From: Ilumatobacteraceae bacterium
GTDB taxonomy: Bacteria; Actinomycetota; Acidimicrobiia; Acidimicrobiales; Ilumatobacteraceae
Direction of reading: 5' to 3'
DNA: 43,490 nucleotides
Assembly: GCA_017859395.1 (NCBI GenBank)
Contig: JAFMNE010000016.1
Span: forward strand, 1-43,490
In this document: piece after piece, positions 19,384 to 30,000 of the stretch
How the letters are laid out: every line of letters starts with the position of its first letter
Position numbering within the stretch: position 1 is the stretch's first letter
Translations under genes and position numbers: made by a program
Notes under the pieces: generated by a model
Seen by the model: the letters and a program-made list of their open reading frames with translations, nothing else
Databases searched by the model: none
Told to the model about the DNA's origin: nothing

Positions 19384-21951
19384 TCACACCCCATCGGTTC
19401 CGGCGGCAGCGAGCAACCGTGCACGACGCGAAGTCACCGGCACATCATCGAGATGCACAACGTCACCACGGCGACGCCAATAGATGCACAGCAGTACCCC
19501 GCCAAGGGTGGCAAGCCAGGAGAGATGATCGACGCCCGCACGGTCGTAGTGCAGCCGCACCTCGTTGTCGGTCGGCACGACCACCATGAAATTGGGGGCC
19601 GCGCGGTACACCGCATCGGCACCCGTCACCGACCAATTCGGGAAGTAGCTCACCCGCACCAGCACCGGCACTCCCGTGCGGTCCACGGAGAAACTCACCG
19701 CATCCTGGTCGATGACGACATTGCTGACCGTCACCAGATCGAGAGCAACCGGCGCGATCGGTGTGTTAGCGGCGGGCACCACGATGTCCACGCGGCGGCC
19801 AGGCTCGTCTGGCGTGCCGATCCGTCGCGTCGTGTCGATGGCTGCCTCGATGCGCTGCCATTCCGCCGGGCCGTCGTCGGCGGGCAATGCAGCCCAGTCC
19901 TGCGGGTTCTGGAACCACGATGTACCCAACTCGAGATGCCGTTCTCGTTGGTCCCCCGACCGGTCGGCGACCACTACCGGTTGAACGCTCAGCGGCACAA
20001 CGATGGCGGTGTCGACCACCTCGTACACCTCCCACGGCCCCGACACAGCCACCAACACCAGATCGGCTTGGGTTGCCGCTTCGGCCTTGGCCTCGTCGGT
20101 ACGCACCATTGCGTACCGCACGCCGAGATCGCGCAGATGCCGTACCCCGACCTCGGCATCGTTGTCGACGTAACGCAATTCACGTACCGGATTCGACGAC
20201 TGTTTCGACATTGCCGCGGTGGCCAAGAACGAATACGGCGTCGTCCCTGACGCTTCGAAATACACCGCCTCCATCGACCCGATACAGCCATCGGTCCAAA
20301 ACGGCAGCAGCATCAACGACATCGTCGTGCCGTACTGACCGTTATCGGGGCTGTTCTCCCACAGCGCCCGACCGCAACCGTGGTCAGGGTCGGCGCCCAA
20401 GCCAGCCATCGTCGACACGATCGCGTGATACTCCGGGTAGGCAGCGCGACCCTCGTAGCCCGTGAAGTTGTACCGCGCCCATCCGTCACCGGAGGCACGA
20501 GCGTTCGTTGAGGTGGCCGTGAACGGGCCCCACCCGTAGACGTTCTGGCCGTTATGGGTGGTGATGCCACCGAAGGGCAGAACCTGAAACATGAAACCCA
20601 GCACAACCAGCACACCGAGCGCTCCCACGGCACCAAAGCCGGTGCCCACACGAGCACCCACCGGGTTGGTGGCCACCCGCCCGCGAATGGCGTTCCACAC
20701 AACCAGCATCACCGCATAGGCACCGACCATCATCAGCAGGTACCGCACCAAGTACACGAACGGCAGCAGACGCGGGTTCCACAGCAGGCCGATCACCGGC
20801 AGGCTGTCACGCGCCAGGTACACGCCAGCAACAAACACCAACCCGGTGAGTGTGAGCGCAGCACCGTGGAGATGCCGGCGCAACACGCACCAGGCCGCCC
20901 CAACCACTGCCAAGGTGGTGATCACAAAATCGAGCGGGGCGGTCAGCGGAAAGAACATGTCCCAGAACGAGTCTTCGGCGCCTTCGGGCCGCGGGCCGTA
21001 CTTCATGTCGGTCATGAACTCGTGATCGAGCAGAAATGGCCCCACCCACCACGCCAGAAGCAGCACCGACGTCACGCCCACGCTCAGCGCGTACACCGCA
21101 CGCGTACGATCCCACCACACCAGGCAGAACACCACTGCGGCCACCGCAATGAAGATCAACACGATGCCGTGCGACACCGCCGCAGCAGCGATGAGCACCG
21201 CCGCCCACACCCGGTAACGACCGGTCTCCAGCCCACGTGCCAGCACGCCGAGCGCCACGACAGCGAGCGACAGCGACAGCGAGAACGAGAACTCTCCCGC
21301 CATCGTCGACTTCAGGTTCCCGCCGTAGATGGTGAAGCTCTCGTCGAGCACGAAAGCCAGGCCAGCGAATGCGAACATCTCAGGTAGCGGGTGCGCAAAC
21401 CGGGCCAGGCGGCCGAATGCCCAACAACACGCCGGCAAGGTGATGAGCCCGAGCACGGCCACCAATTTCATCGCCACCCCATACGGCAAGACGATGTCGA
21501 CCAAAACCATCGCCAGAGCCGGCAACACCATGTAGAAGCGGTACGCCGGCATACCCGCGTACCAGTCCATCGACCAGCCGTTCAATCGCAGGTCGGGCAG
21601 CAGATGATCGCGCAAGAATGCGGGGCCCCAGACATGGGCGCCGAAGTCGCCACCGGTCGGCGTGTTGTCATCGAAGATCAGATCGGCGCCGGGACTGAGC
21701 GGGTTGAAATGGACCACGTTCATCATCACCGTCGTGGTGACAACCAAAGCGAACGATGTGAACCCGAAACGCCACACCCGATCGCGATCCCATGGGGAGG
21801 TGAACCACGCGCGAACCCGCGCTATCGGACCCCATCGGACGATCGCCGCACCCCAACTGCGCTGACTATCGGTGGCCGCGACCTCGGCGGCGGTCTTCAC
21901 CGAGTCGCTACCGGATCCCACGTCCGCGTCCATCAGGTTGTGGTCCGACAT
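19384..21951 (-). CDS. Large polytopic membrane protein, PTPS-related type
   Basis: An 855-residue membrane protein with roughly twelve hydrophobic segments in the first 480 residues, a soluble domain of about 300 residues, and a final helix near residues 800-820 (LSWLATLGGVLLCIYWRR). The architecture resembles the bacterial membrane proteins labelled 6-pyruvoyl-tetrahydropterin synthase-related and YfhO-like GT-C glycosyltransferases, rather than any pterin enzyme. The first large loop after helix 1 contains the acidic pair DLIFDDNTPTGGDFGAHVWG, the position where GT-C enzymes keep catalytic acids. It lies 21 bases before pmm. A role in glycan assembly or export at the membrane is inference from fold and context. 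Confidence 0.7.
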   Translation of the reverse strand: MSDHNLMDADVGSGSDSVKTAAEVAATDSQRSWGAAIVRWGPIARVRAWFTSPWDRDRVWRFGFTSFALVVTTTVMMNVVHFNPLSPGADLIFDDNTPTGGDFGAHVWGPAFLRDHLLPDLRLNGWSMDWYAGMPAYRFYMVLPALAMVLVDIVLPYGVAMKLVAVLGLITLPACCWAFGRLARFAHPLPEMFAFAGLAFVLDESFTIYGGNLKSTMAGEFSFSLSLSLAVVALGVLARGLETGRYRVWAAVLIAAAAVSHGIVLIFIAVAAVVFCLVWWDRTRAVYALSVGVTSVLLLAWWVGPFLLDHEFMTDMKYGPRPEGAEDSFWDMFFPLTAPLDFVITTLAVVGAAWCVLRRHLHGAALTLTGLVFVAGVYLARDSLPVIGLLWNPRLLPFVYLVRYLLMMVGAYAVMLVVWNAIRGRVATNPVGARVGTGFGAVGALGVLVVLGFMFQVLPFGGITTHNGQNVYGWGPFTATSTNARASGDGWARYNFTGYEGRAAYPEYHAIVSTMAGLGADPDHGCGRALWENSPDNGQYGTTMSLMLLPFWTDGCIGSMEAVYFEASGTTPYSFLATAAMSKQSSNPVRELRYVDNDAEVGVRHLRDLGVRYAMVRTDEAKAEAATQADLVLVAVSGPWEVYEVVDTAIVVPLSVQPVVVADRSGDQRERHLELGTSWFQNPQDWAALPADDGPAEWQRIEAAIDTTRRIGTPDEPGRRVDIVVPAANTPIAPVALDLVTVSNVVIDQDAVSFSVDRTGVPVLVRVSYFPNWSVTGADAVYRAAPNFMVVVPTDNEVRLHYDRAGVDHLSWLATLGGVLLCIYWRRRGDVVHLDDVPVTSRRARLLAAAGTDGV

Positions 21952-22007
21952 CGCCGGTCAGTTTGGCACGCAGAATGTGCGGGATCCCATCGTTCACGCA
22001 GTCAGGC

Positions 22008-22727
22008 TCACCACGCCAGCGCGACAAGCCCTGCGGCGTTGAAGCCCATGTGCGCGGTGATCGCCGGCCCCAGACGGTCGGTCCGTGCGGCGAGCACGCC
22101 GAAAACCGCTCCCGCAACGATCAAGCCCGGCAATTCAACGGGGCGCAGGTGAATGACCCCGAAGAAAACACTCGAACCAGCCACCCCAGCCACGATTCCA
22201 ACACGAGCCACAGCTGCGCGTTGGATGAGGCCCCGATACACCAGTTCCTCCACGATCGGCGCGCCGATGACGACCACGGCCACCAGCAACACCACTCGCC
22301 AGCCGTCGGCAGCATCGAGAAGTTCACGCGCGTTGCGTTCCACGTCATCACCAGCGAATGCATCAGGAGCGATCCAGCGCAACCCCACATACAGCACCGG
22401 CACGAACACAAACTGTGCGGCCACACCAATGGGAACTCCGACGAGGTCAATCGGTCGCAGGCCAGCGCCAACGACCGCTCCCACCGTGAGCGCGGACATC
22501 CGTGCCACCAGCGCAACGGCGACGATGAACGCCACCCACGACACCGCTGCCAAGGCGGCCAATGTCACCGTGCCAAGGTCGTCACCCGCCGCGGTTCCCG
22601 ATGCAGCCAAGACGATCTGGCCGCCAACGATGCCGCCCATGCTCCACGCGATCGCCCACACGGCAAGGGCTCGACCAAGAGGAACCGGCGCACCCGAGCG
22701 CAGAGATGCGCCGCCCATCATCGACAT
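22008..22727 (-). CDS. CPBP-family intramembrane metalloprotease
   Basis: A 239-residue membrane protein of the CAAX-protease/bacteriocin-processing (CPBP, Rce1-like) family. Motif 1 is Glu160-Glu161-x3-Arg165 in EELVYRG, motif 2 is His193 in FFGVIHL and motif 3 is His226/Asn230 in HMGFN, so the catalytic set is complete. About six to eight hydrophobic segments are visible. The ATG at 22727 is seven bases after the DUF3499 stop, suggesting co-transcription. Substrates of bacterial members are mostly unknown; prenyl-protein processing is not expected in this organism. Confidence 0.9.
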   Translation of the reverse strand: MSMMGGASLRSGAPVPLGRALAVWAIAWSMGGIVGGQIVLAASGTAAGDDLGTVTLAALAAVSWVAFIVAVALVARMSALTVGAVVGAGLRPIDLVGVPIGVAAQFVFVPVLYVGLRWIAPDAFAGDDVERNARELLDAADGWRVVLLVAVVVIGAPIVEELVYRGLIQRAAVARVGIVAGVAGSSVFFGVIHLRPVELPGLIVAGAVFGVLAARTDRLGPAITAHMGFNAAGLVALAW

Positions 22728-22734
22728 GGCGGAC

Positions 22735-22956
22735 TCAGACAGCGATGCGCCAGCCCACCTCGGGGCGGCGCAGGTCGATCACCTGCCACCCCTGCGGCGC
22801 CGACAATCGCCCAGCATGGCGATCGCACAGATCGTAGGCGTGGGGCTCGCGCTGAGGGCTCAAACGGCCGATCCGCACCTGCGCTTCGCCGTAGTCGTAC
22901 TCAAAGGTGGCAACGGCTGGCTCGGAGCAGGTGGGGCGAGAGCAGTGACGTGACAC
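22735..22956 (-). CDS. DUF3499 family protein
   Basis: A 73-residue actinobacterial protein of unknown function. It begins VSRHCSRPTCSEPAVATFEY and continues through PHAYDLCDRHAGRLSAPQGW, the typical DUF3499 pattern. Three Cys and two or three His in CxxxxC and CDRH arrangements suggest a small zinc-binding fold. The frame is open upstream to 23076, but the GTG at 22956 fits the family start and follows TACGGT by seven bases. It is divergent from ftsH, sharing a 57-base promoter region. In mycobacteria the homologue also lies near pmm and whiB2. Confidence 0.9.
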   Translation of the reverse strand: MSRHCSRPTCSEPAVATFEYDYGEAQVRIGRLSPQREPHAYDLCDRHAGRLSAPQGWQVIDLRRPEVGWRIAV

Positions 22957-22963
22957 GTCAAAC

Positions 22964-22969
22964 ACCGTA
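22964..22969 (-). promoter_or_regulatory. -10 element for DUF3499/CPBP unit
   Basis: TACGGT on the minus strand, seven bases before the GTG at 22956. The -35 position would overlap that of the divergent ftsH promoter. Confidence 0.5.
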
Positions 22970-23001
22970 GGCCACGACATGCGCCCCGTGGCGGATCGCC
23001 C

Positions 23002-23007
23002 TAGCAT
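23002..23007 (+). promoter_or_regulatory. -10 element for ftsH
   Basis: TAGCAT then GGTCAT and the ftsH ATG at 23014. No ribosome-binding site precedes the ATG, supporting a leaderless mRNA. Confidence 0.55.
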
Positions 23008-23013
23008 GGTCAT

Positions 23014-25011
23014 ATGGAGAACCTGCCTCCCCCTCCCCCGCCCCCTCCCCCCGGGCGCGGCCGGTCGGACGGGCACCGGGCCGACGAGCGCTCCGGTGGC
23101 CGTCGACCCGAGCAGCGTCAGAAGCGCGCGAGCACCCCCAATGGCGCCGAGAATGAGACACCGCAGTGGCGTCGTTGGGCCCCGTGGGTGGCCGCAGGCG
23201 TGTTCCTCGCCGCAGTCGTGCTGCCGTCGTTGACCTCAGGCGATGACGGCACCCAAATCTCCTACTCGGAATTCATCGACCGTGTCGCAGCGGGCGAGGT
23301 TGCCCAGATCGAAATCGACAATGCCACTGGACGCATCGTGGGGGAACTCACAGATGGCAGCCGTTTCAACTCGACCGGTGGTGGCGATCGCGGCCTGTCA
23401 GAGGCCGACGAGCAGCTCATCAACGATCGCGGCGTCGAGTACGAGTTCAATGCCCCGTCATCGAACTGGCTGCTGAACCTTGCCGGGCTCCTCCTGCCGG
23501 TCATGCTGATCATCGGCTTCTTCGTGTGGATGCAACGCCGCGCTCAGGGCCAGATGGGCAACATGATGTCCATCGGCCGATCCAAGGCCAAGGCCTACTC
23601 CACCGACCAGCCAACAACCACGTTTTCCGATATCGCCGGATATCACGGCGTGAAACAAGAGATCACCGAAGTCGTCGACTTCTTACGGATGCCGGAACGC
23701 TTCGCCGAGATCGGTGCCCGCGTACCGAAAGGAATCTTGCTGGTCGGCCCGCCGGGAACGGGTAAGACCCTGTTTGCCCGCGCCGTGGCCGGCGAGGCCG
23801 GCGTGGGATTCTTGTCGGTCACCGGTTCGGACTTCATGGAGATGTTCGTCGGCGTTGGTGCCAGCCGGGTGCGTGACCTGTTCCAGCAGGCACGCCGCAT
23901 GGGTAAGGCGATCATCTTCATCGACGAGATCGACTCCATCGGTCGTAAACGCGGTGCTGGGCTCGGCGGTGGCCACGACGAACGCGAGCAAACGCTGAAT
24001 CAGATGCTGTCCGAGATGGACGGGTTCGAAACCACCGAGGGCATCGTGATCCTGGCGGCCACGAACCGTCCCGACATCTTGGATCCCGCTCTGCTGCGCC
24101 CCGGCCGCTTCGACCGCCAGATCGTGGTACCACTCCCTGAATACGATGAGCGACTCGCCATCTTGGAAGTGCACGCCCGCGACAAGCGCATGGGCCCCGA
24201 TGTGGACCTCACCACCATGGCGCGTGCCACCCCCGGCATGGCTGGCGCCGACCTCGCGAACCTCGTGAACGAAGCCGCATTGATCGCCGTGCGCCGCAAT
24301 TCGCAACAGATCGAACGGATCGACTTCGAAAATGCCCGTGACCGCGTCGTCCTCGGCGCCCGCCGCGAGTCCATGGTGTTGAACGCCGAAGAGAAGCGCG
24401 CCACCGCCTATCACGAGGCTGGTCACGCCCTTCTCGCCACCGTTCTGCCGAGCGGTGACCCCCTTCACAAGGTCACGATCCTTCCCCGCGGCATGGCCCT
24501 CGGCGTGACCTGGAGCCTTCCCCAAGAACGCCACACCTACTCGAAGGACTACTTCGAGGACACGATCTGCAAAGCCATGGGCGGGCGTGTAGCAGAGCGA
24601 ATCGTCTTCGGCCATGTGAACTCGGGTGCCGCTAACGACCTCGAGCAGGCCACAGGTATCGCTCGACGCATGGTGCGCGAGTGGGGAATGAGCGACGAGG
24701 TCGGACCCATGGCCTGGGCCGGCCAGCAGCAGGTGTTCCTCGGCGAGGATCTGATGTCGAGCGGACGCGAATACTCCGACGAGACGGCGCGTCTCCTCGA
24801 CGATGAAATCGCGCGGATCCTGCGCGAACAAGAGAGCCGTGCCGAGGAGTTGCTCACCAAACATCGCCGCGGCCTGGAGCTGGTGGCCGAAGCCCTTCTC
24901 GAACAGGAAACAATCGACGGGCCGGCAGTGGCGTCGCTGATCCAGCAGGGTCTCACCGAATCAGGTGATGACGAGGTCATCGAAGCCAACGTTCTCGGCA
25001 CCCCGGACTGA
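23014..25011 (+). CDS. ftsH: ATP-dependent zinc metalloprotease FtsH
   Basis: A 665-residue membrane-anchored AAA+ protease that removes misassembled membrane proteins and regulators. Two membrane helices flank the external domain (about 54-73 and 152-173). Walker A GPPGTGKT is near 245-252, Walker B is [11 protein letters not shown], the second region of homology is [20 protein letters not shown] and the zinc site HEAGH starts near 467. The [10 protein letters not shown] segment supplies the third zinc-ligand region. The N-terminal cytosolic extension is unusual: residues 5-13 are nine consecutive prolines, followed by a basic, disordered-looking stretch. The ATG at 23014 follows TAGCAT by six bases, so this run is translated almost immediately on a leaderless message. 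Confidence 0.97.
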   Translation: MENLPPPPPPPPPGRGRSDGHRADERSGGRRPEQRQKRASTPNGAENETPQWRRWAPWVAAGVFLAAVVLPSLTSGDDGTQISYSEFIDRVAAGEVAQIEIDNATGRIVGELTDGSRFNSTGGGDRGLSEADEQLINDRGVEYEFNAPSSNWLLNLAGLLLPVMLIIGFFVWMQRRAQGQMGNMMSIGRSKAKAYSTDQPTTTFSDIAGYHGVKQEITEVVDFLRMPERFAEIGARVPKGILLVGPPGTGKTLFARAVAGEAGVGFLSVTGSDFMEMFVGVGASRVRDLFQQARRMGKAIIFIDEIDSIGRKRGAGLGGGHDEREQTLNQMLSEMDGFETTEGIVILAATNRPDILDPALLRPGRFDRQIVVPLPEYDERLAILEVHARDKRMGPDVDLTTMARATPGMAGADLANLVNEAALIAVRRNSQQIERIDFENARDRVVLGARRESMVLNAEEKRATAYHEAGHALLATVLPSGDPLHKVTILPRGMALGVTWSLPQERHTYSKDYFEDTICKAMGGRVAERIVFGHVNSGAANDLEQATGIARRMVREWGMSDEVGPMAWAGQQQVFLGEDLMSSGREYSDETARLLDDEIARILREQESRAEELLTKHRRGLELVAEALLEQETIDGPAVASLIQQGLTESGDDEVIEANVLGTPD

Positions 25012-25033
25012 CCCGTCACATCATCGACGAATC

Positions 25034-25049
25034 TGCCCCCGCAGGGGTA
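25034..25049. terminator. Hairpin between convergent ftsH and thioredoxin-like genes
   Basis: TGCCCC-CGCA-GGGGTA makes a six-pair stem (one G-U) with a four-base loop in the 38-base gap between the two stop codons. It could serve both strands. No U-tract follows. Confidence 0.4.
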
Positions 25050-25538
25050 TCAATCGGAGGCGTCACCGGGTGCCCCGTGCCCGCCGCACACCGAATCCGG
25101 TGCGCGGACCGATCCAGGTTCGCGGGCTTCGGCAACAGCCGCCCATAAGTCGGTGGCTGATACCGGCCCGAGGAACGCCCCGTGCACCACTCCATCAGGG
25201 TCGACGATCACCAAGGTCGGCACGGCATCGATGCCGTAGCGATCGTGGATCGCGCGCTGCTCCTGATACGACGCCGTGGCGACCGACACCGCCGGGGCCG
25301 CCATGACCTCGGCTTTGGCCACGACATCAGCACAGGTGTTGCATGTGGCTGAGGTAAACGTCACCACCGACCACGTGCCCGGCGTGCACCCCAGCACCGC
25401 AAGATCGGCTGGATCCAACTGCTCGGGGACCCGATGCCGTGGCTGAGTCGGCGCATCGGCACGGCGCCGTGCGGCCACCACACGTGCGACCCCCACCGCA
25501 ATCACGATGACGGCAGCCGCGATCAGAACCCGTTCCAC
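25050..25538 (-). CDS. Membrane-anchored thioredoxin-fold protein
   Basis: A 162-residue protein with an N-terminal hydrophobic segment (about residues 4-22) followed by a basic stretch and a thioredoxin-like domain. The redox motif is Cys66-Asn-Thr-Cys69 in FTSATCNTCADVV, and the cis-proline appears in IDAVPTLVIVDPDG. The anchor topology suggests the domain may face the cytosol (positive residues RRRADAP lie after the helix), which is unusual and should be read cautiously. A Cys near the C-terminus (SVCGGHG) adds a third thiol. The GTG at 25538 has an imperfect TAGAAC six bases upstream. Function in thiol-disulfide exchange is likely; partners unknown. Confidence 0.82.
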   Translation of the reverse strand: MERVLIAAAVIVIAVGVARVVAARRRADAPTQPRHRVPEQLDPADLAVLGCTPGTWSVVTFTSATCNTCADVVAKAEVMAAPAVSVATASYQEQRAIHDRYGIDAVPTLVIVDPDGVVHGAFLGPVSATDLWAAVAEAREPGSVRAPDSVCGGHGAPGDASD

Positions 25539-25580
25539 ACGATCGTTCTACCAGCGAGCGGGCACCGCTCGCGCACACGA

Positions 25581-27059
25581 TCAGCGCGTCGGCTCCCCCG
25601 CAATGGCCCACGCCGACGAGAACAACCCTGCCGACGGCACCGTGCGCTCCACCAGCACCCGCCCATCGGAACGCACGACTAGCGGCTGGTTCAAGGCCAC
25701 GTCAGACACCAGATCGAGATCGACCCGACCCGCCGGCGCCACCACGACCTCGGCCAGACCACCGAGGGCGACCTCACCATCGGCACCGAGAGCGCTGACG
25801 CTGACGGTGCGTTCCACATTGTCGAGGTTCAGCACCACAAGACCCCGTTCGACCGGGACGGATGGGCCCGCAGGCAACCACCATGACGTCGGCAACAACC
25901 CGTCGTTGCGCACCGGCACACCAGCAGCAATCGATGTGACACGGATGCCATCGCCGTAACGCGTCAACACCCGCTCCACCACCAACTCGTCACCATCGAG
26001 TGTGGACACCACTGCGCCGTGGGGCCCTTCCGGCAACCCGGACACGGTGCCCGAGTCGACCGTGGCGACGCGGCCCGCTGGCACCACGACCGACGCGCGT
26101 GCCGTCCCTGGGTCGATACCGTCGGCGAGGTAGACGATGGCGACCTCGATGTCGCGATCAGCGGTGTTGAACAACACGAAACGCTCGTTCGCACCGGGTG
26201 CCTTATCGCCGTCGGCGAACCACCACTGCGCAGCGGTCAGCGGCGCGGCGAGCGTCATCGATGGGGCACCGCGCACATCATCATCGGCGCGTTGGAAGCG
26301 TCCCGCGACCAGACCGCCACGAGCAGCGCGCACGATGACCCCAACCCGTTCGTCGTCACGGGCGCCGGCACCTTCGGCAGCAACGTCGATGACCCGCACC
26401 CCTCGGCCGGGAACCGGCACACCGCTGAACGTGGCGCGCACACCCTCATCGGTGTGCAGGGCTACATCGGCCACCACGGTGTCGGTACCCGGGTTCGACA
26501 ACACGACCAGGTTGCGCGCCTCGCCCACGGTGTACCCATCTGCCAAGAACCATTCGCTCGACAGTGAGGTCGTGCACGGCGTCACCGATTGCAGCGTGCC
26601 GTCGACTGAGGGGTGGAACATGCGTTGTTCGACCAAACCCACTCCGCCGACAACCTCCACCACTACAGCAACCCAGTCGCCGGTGGCCTCGGCGTCCACG
26701 TCGATGCTGATGCGACCCCTCGGCGCGACCTCGATCACCCGTTCCACTCCGCCCGTGGCCGCGCCGAGGAACCCGACCCGCGCCTGCACCGTCGCATCTG
26801 AGGGATTCGCCACAATCACCGATCCACCGACGCCGGTCTCCCCAGTGGCCGGCACACCCGGGCAGTACCACGCGGTCGACAGACCACCCGCCGGCGGCAC
26901 CGCGGGAATCCACGGTGGCGCAGCCGACCCGAACTCGAGCGGTGGCACATCTTGTGTACCCGCGCTCACCCCTCGAATGATCAGCACCACCGCTACGAGA
27001 ACGGCGATCAGCACCGGGTGTCGGCGGTTCACGCGCGGGATGCGTCGACGATCACCCAT
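25581..27059 (-). CDS. DUF5719 family protein with four internal repeats
   Basis: A 492-residue protein with one N-terminal hydrophobic anchor (about residues 15-33) and an extracytoplasmic region. It matches the actinobacterial DUF5719 type by context and pattern. Four repeats of about 90 residues can be seen at roughly 61-150, 167-260, 277-369 and 390-476, each beginning with an aromatic/Trp motif (AWYCPG, EWFLADG, QWWFADG, SWWLPAG), then an L/I-V-x-N strand and a V-P-x-G-R turn, ending near V-x-R or VER. A fifth partial motif (SSAWAIAG) closes the protein. The ATG at 27059 was chosen: it overlaps the glycosyltransferase stop as ATGGGTGA. Function unknown; the pairing with the large glycosyltransferase suggests cell-envelope assembly. 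Confidence 0.8.
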   Translation of the reverse strand: MGDRRRIPRVNRRHPVLIAVLVAVVLIIRGVSAGTQDVPPLEFGSAAPPWIPAVPPAGGLSTAWYCPGVPATGETGVGGSVIVANPSDATVQARVGFLGAATGGVERVIEVAPRGRISIDVDAEATGDWVAVVVEVVGGVGLVEQRMFHPSVDGTLQSVTPCTTSLSSEWFLADGYTVGEARNLVVLSNPGTDTVVADVALHTDEGVRATFSGVPVPGRGVRVIDVAAEGAGARDDERVGVIVRAARGGLVAGRFQRADDDVRGAPSMTLAAPLTAAQWWFADGDKAPGANERFVLFNTADRDIEVAIVYLADGIDPGTARASVVVPAGRVATVDSGTVSGLPEGPHGAVVSTLDGDELVVERVLTRYGDGIRVTSIAAGVPVRNDGLLPTSWWLPAGPSVPVERGLVVLNLDNVERTVSVSALGADGEVALGGLAEVVVAPAGRVDLDLVSDVALNQPLVVRSDGRVLVERTVPSAGLFSSAWAIAGEPTR

Positions 27060-30000
27060 GCGACCCACCAAGATCGATCACCGGGGAACGACCGGCGTCG
27101 GCTACGCGACCCGAACGACTCGTCCGCGTCGAGGGACGCATCGTGGCGGCCACCGCAATCAGCCACAGACCGGCCCACAGACCCACCCACAGCCAACGAC
27201 GCAGGGGCGGCTCGTAGGAGATGGTCAGCGCTCCAGCCTGTGTGATGTCGGCTGCTGTCGTCACACCGAAACCGGCACGAATCGGTACGTCGGCCCCGTC
27301 GAGGCGAATCGTCCACGCGTCATCGACGGGTACGGCGAGGTGCACCACGCCATCGCCGGGCACCATGGTGCCGGTGCCGCCACGCCGGGCCACGACATCG
27401 ACGAGGTCCGCGGCGGACCCCCGCGGATCGACGATTGAGCCCACGCCGTCGATCTGGGCGGTCACCAATGCCGCATCACCGGCTCGTTGGGATGCTTCCG
27501 CTGCGGTACCGGTGAGGAATGCCGCGGGAGGAATCCATGCCCGATTGACGAAGACGTCGACCGTGGGCGGTGACTGCACTGCAGCAATGTCGAGTTGTCG
27601 TGCCATCGCAGGAGCCAGACCGCTCGGCCCGTCGGCGTCAGGACCAACATCGACGTGCACGCCGTCGGACAACGGCACCGCCACATACCGAATGCCGAGT
27701 GGGGCCAGGAGTCGCCCCATACGGGTGGTGGTGCCGGCCGCCACCTCGTCGAGTACGTCGGCGACACGGGCCACCACCTCGGGCGATGCGCTCGGAATCG
27801 GCGAAAGAACCGCCGGCACCGGCCCAGCATCGGTGATCGCCATCGCCAGACCGGGTGCAACCTCATGTCCTGGGACCGGCAGCAACCGAGGGTCACCCAG
27901 ATACAACACGCGATACGACCCCTCGTCGGAGCGGGCAGGGAACTGCGTTGCGAGAAGATCGGGAAGGGTGTTGTCGGGGGCGCCGAAATTACCCGAACCG
28001 ATGGCCGCCACGCCGGGCAGCACACCCACCACAATCGCGATATTGGCGATGAGAGCGGTGGGCTGACGCCAACCGAATCGCCGAGAGGCAACATCCACCC
28101 CGAAACTTCCAGCCACCGCTGCCGCGCAGAGCGCGCAGCCGACCGCAACCGGCACGATCAACAGCCACCGGCCCGGCACCTGCCATGCGCCGATCGACCC
28201 CGGTTCGGCGACCATCACTGCGACCGGCACCAGCACGAGCGCTGCACCCCGCACCGCCCAGGTCAGACGCCATGCCCGGGTGAACGCCACCGCTGCCACC
28301 ACCGGAATGAACAGCGTCAGCGTCAATAACTGCGCCCCACCAGTGGTGTCGGCAGGGGCGATGGCGGCGACGATGTCAACGCCATCGGCCGTGGCACCTC
28401 CCCCGCCCAGGGTCGCCCATTCCCAACGCATGCTCCATGGAAGGTTCAATAACCAACCACCCACTCCGGCGATAACCGCTGATGCACAAAACCAACCCAC
28501 CACCGAACGGCCGGCGATCACTGCGGCGGACCCCACCGCGATCATCAACAACGAGGCGACGATGACCGTGAGCGTCACGGGCGAGAAGGCAGCGGCGATC
28601 GCCGACGCCATGGCCAGCAGCGATGCCGATCGCACACGCCGGTTGATCGGCACCGTCACCACACCATCGGGCAGGTCCCCTTCGAGGGTGTCGGGCGATG
28701 CAGTGCCGATGCCCGCGAGCCGACGGCCGTGATGAATCGTCCATGGCAACAGGGCATACAGGGCAAGCACCTCCAGACGGCCATCGCCAATGGCCGCGGT
28801 AGCGACCGGTGTTGTGGCATAGACGACTAGCGCCGCGATACGCGCACGGTCCGACGGGAACACCTGGCAGAGCCGCCACATGCCACCTGCGCCGAGCAGC
28901 AATGCCCCGAGCACCGTCATCGTGGCCGCGAGCCCCTCGTGGAACAAGAACGCGGTATCGATGAGCCCGACAACCATGTTGATCGTTGGCACATCTTGGG
29001 TCGCACCCACGCCCGATGGATCCCATGACGACGCGAACCGGGCGATCACCTCACCCGCACCAGACGGCCAAGGCGAGAACGACCCCACTGCGGGCAGCCC
29101 CGACGTGATGATCTCGCGTGCGCCCACAACGATGCCCAGAACCACACCAGCCCATGCCAGCCCAGGTCCATAGGACCGTTCCCGCCACGTTCGCTCTGTG
29201 GTGGTGGCGCCGACGTATACAGCGGTGTCGCGTGCACGCAGATACCGGCCAAAACGCACCGTGCCCCGTTCCATGAGGCCGAGCACTTCCCAATCCGACA
29301 TCGTCCGATGCGCCGACACACGGCGGCGGCGCGCAAGAAGTCGCACGACCCGCGCCGGTGCGCTCACCAGTGCCGTCGCCGATCGCCATGCTGCACCGGC
29401 TCGGCCGGTGAACAAGCCGAGCACGGTCTCGATCACAGCGAGGATGAGCATCTGCACAATCCGCACAGGTAGGCGTGACGCCGACGTGAGCGCGAGCACG
29501 GTGTCGACGCGGGCCCGTTCGGCGCCACTGCCGCCATCGGTGGGCTCCGATGACAGGCCGCGACGGTCCGCCACGACGGCATCGGGAACCACCACCACCC
29601 GAGCGCCCGCAAGATGTGCCCGCCAACAGATATCCAGATCGTCGCCCCCATCGGCGACCGACGGGTCGAAACCGCTGATCTCTTGGAACAAGTCGGCACG
29701 GATCAACAGCGAGCGCGTCGACAACACAAAGACGTCGCGCACCGCATCGTGCTGCTCCTGATCGGTTTCGCCAGGTTCGGTAACGGGCTGCTGAGTGCCG
29801 AAACGGTCGGCAGCGGCGCCCACGGTGATCAGGCGACGACGATCGGTGGCATCCACCAGCTTCGGGCCGACGATGCCCGCATTGGACCGCTGCAGCTCGG
29901 TGACGAGATGTGCGAGGGCGTCACGGCCCGGCACCGTGTGGGCATCGCAGAACCAGAACAGCCCGCGCGCACCATCCACAATGTCGACCACCGCATTCGC

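Noticed and set aside
23026-23060. The C-rich tract in ftsH as a frameshift or assembly error
   Set aside because: The frame stays open and correct before and after the tract, and the start has a consistent promoter; kept as real but worth confirming.
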